DNA from: Bolinopsis microptera | Lineage: Eukaryota; Ctenophora; Tentaculata; Lobata; Bolinopsidae | DNA length: 64,000 bases | NCBI RefSeq assembly: GCF_026151205.1 | Contig: NC_087084.1 | Span: 12,365,453-12,429,452 of the forward strand | Direction of reading: 5' to 3' | Shown here: positions 62,701 to 64,000 of the stretch, piece by piece | Layout: each line of letters begins with the position of its first letter | How positions within the stretch are numbered: position 1 is the stretch's first letter | Notes under the pieces: model-generated | The model's database searches: none | Told to the model about the DNA's origin: nothing | The model's input: the letters and a program-made list of their open reading frames with translations, nothing else | Position numbers and translations under genes: made by a program

Positions 62701-64000
62701 TACCAATTCCATCAGCTCCCTTCATTCCAGGGCCTCCCGGGTTACCAGCTCTACCTTGACTTCCCTTTGCACCAGCTGCTCCCATAGCACCAGGGGTTCC
62801 AGGGTTACCTGGAGATCCGAAGTTGCTGACAGTTGCTCCTTTAGCTCCATCACGTCCGGGACGTCCAGCGGTACCAGGCTCACCCTGAATGTTTTATCGT
62901 AAACTAATAAATACTTTTGCTTTTGAAAAACCAACCAATATTCCCAGTGCACGGTTTTACGATAAAATTGAAAAAGACTTAAAAAAATATAAAATCTATT
63001 TACCTTAGCTCCGGGGGTTCCAGGAACGGAAGGTCCAGGTGACCCAGGGGGTCCAGGAGGAGCATTAATAGTTCCAGAATCTCCTTTTATTCCAGCTCTT
63101 CCTGGTGCACCATCTCGACCAGGTGTTCCTGCTAATCCAGCATCACCCTTAGATCCAGGGAGACCATTTGACCCTGGGAGGCCGTCCTTTCCTGGGGAAC
63201 CAAGTCCTCCAGATCGGCCAGGCATACCAGCATTTCCTGGGGTACCCATATCTCCTTTTGTACCGGGGGTTCCAACTCCAGGGGCTCCAGCGTTACCTTT
63301 GGAGCCCAATGCCCCGGGGTTTCCTGGTCGACCATCACTACCAGGAAGTCCTGCAAGTCCAGAATCTCCCTTTGTTCCAGCGGTTCCAGGGGTTCCGGGT
63401 GATCCGGGGGTTCCAGGGTTTCCTCTATCTCCTTTAGTCCCTAATCCGCCATTTCGTCCCTAAAGACTTATGTATTAAAATATCAAAATAACTCCTGATG
63501 AGAAAAGAGATTTGACCAAATGGCTTTGTGAAAAAATGTTTGTTTGGTGAATTCAAACAGCTATCTGATATCTGACTAAAATCTTTCAAAATGTGCTTAC
63601 ATCATTTCCAGGCCGCCCTGGTAGTCCATCTTTACCAGGATTTCCAGAAGAACCACCCAAACCCATATCTCCCTTCATTCCAGGCTGACCAGGAACGCCG
63701 TCTTTGCCAGGAGAACCATCATTACCGGAACGACCAGCAATTGCTCTTCCAGGTTCACCTTTAGCTCCATCTTTAGCAGCTCGACCAGGTAAACCAGCGT
63801 CTCCCTTAGATCCACCCATACCAGCAGATCCAGGACTTCCTCTTTCTCCAGGGTTTCCATCTCGGCCAGGCAGACCTGGATTACCCTAAAGAAGTATGAT
63901 ATTTTAGTATATTCATATTTCTGTGGTGCTTTCATCAATAGGGCAAGTTATCTAATTGTGATAAATGATATCAAGAAAAGAATTGATGATAAGTTTAACA
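59736..64000 (-). CDS. Collagen IV alpha-chain gene B, 5'-truncated by window
   Basis: Collagenous exons visible: 63601-63885, 63004-63459, 62598-62884, 62187-62477, 61763-62075, 61440-61642, 61188-61320. NC1 exons: 60930-61085, 60312-60531, 59736-60180. The last Gly-X-Y triplets run straight into NC1 ([19 protein letters not shown]). C4 repeat 1 has [44 protein letters not shown] and SRCVVC, i.e. all six cysteines. C4 repeat 2 is one exon ([38 protein letters not shown], then an acidic end DTPDNYDEE) with only two of the six. The gene starts beyond base 64000. It is arranged head to tail with gene A and shares its exon plan, so the pair is a tandem duplication. Confidence 0.9.

Noticed and set aside
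48162..63889. Many proline-rich plus-strand ORFs (MPxLPGxP type)
   Set aside because: These are the reverse complement of collagen Gly-X-Y codons (ggt/cca symmetry) and do not have their own splice structure.

Overview
This is a window of animal nuclear DNA. It is AT-rich, its genes carry many short GT-AG introns, and it holds two collagen IV genes and two secretin-like in size but rhodopsin-type (class A) GPCR genes with LDL-receptor class A ectodomains. Dispersed repeats, minisatellites and foldback DNA are abundant. The gene content suggests an early-branching (non-bilaterian) metazoan such as a ctenophore, cnidarian or placozoan, but the sequence alone does not settle which.

Layout, left to right. 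1-110: possible edge exon on the minus strand. 592-4984 (+): an eight-exon Golgi carbohydrate sulfotransferase of the HNK-1ST/CHST8-14 type. 5.0-8.0 kb: mostly featureless, with one weak exon candidate. 7994-12629 (-): an unrecognised spliced gene whose exon phases agree. 12.6-15.5 kb: repeats and a decayed coding fragment. 15576-22190 (+): LDLa-GPCR 1, with a cytoplasmic tail of 67 tandem copies of a 15-residue unit. 22.2-23.5 kb: a direct repeat and AT-rich satellite. 23513-25819 (-): a second unrecognised spliced gene, also phase-consistent over seven exons. 26-38 kb: a mobile-element landfill with a MITE-like hairpin element, a LINE remnant and a nearly perfect inverted repeat with arms of about 2.9 kb (29532-32449 / 32622-35521), flanked by more inverted repeats and by a broken copy of the first exon of GPCR 2. 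38228-42137 (+): LDLa-GPCR 2, a paralog without the repeated tail. 43.7-63.9 kb (-): two collagen IV genes head to tail, the distal one running off the window.

The most interesting observation is in the collagen genes. Each has a complete NC1 (tandem C4) domain ending in its own stop codon. 0.7-1 kb further downstream each gene has a second set of C4 exons with its own stop. In both genes this second set lacks the 5' quarter of the first C4 repeat, and its first exon begins in phase 1, exactly matching the donor of the gene's first NC1 exon. Both genes therefore look able to make two alternative C-terminal trimerisation domains by splicing one shared exon to either of two terminal cassettes. 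In addition, the proximal cassette has a second C4 repeat encoded by a single exon and reduced to two of the usual six cysteines, while the distal cassette keeps all six.

How the genes relate: collagen IV is the basement-membrane network collagen, the sulfotransferase modifies secreted or membrane glycans, and the two GPCRs are surface receptors. No operon-like organisation is implied; the clear relations are tandem duplication of the GPCR pair and of the collagen pair.
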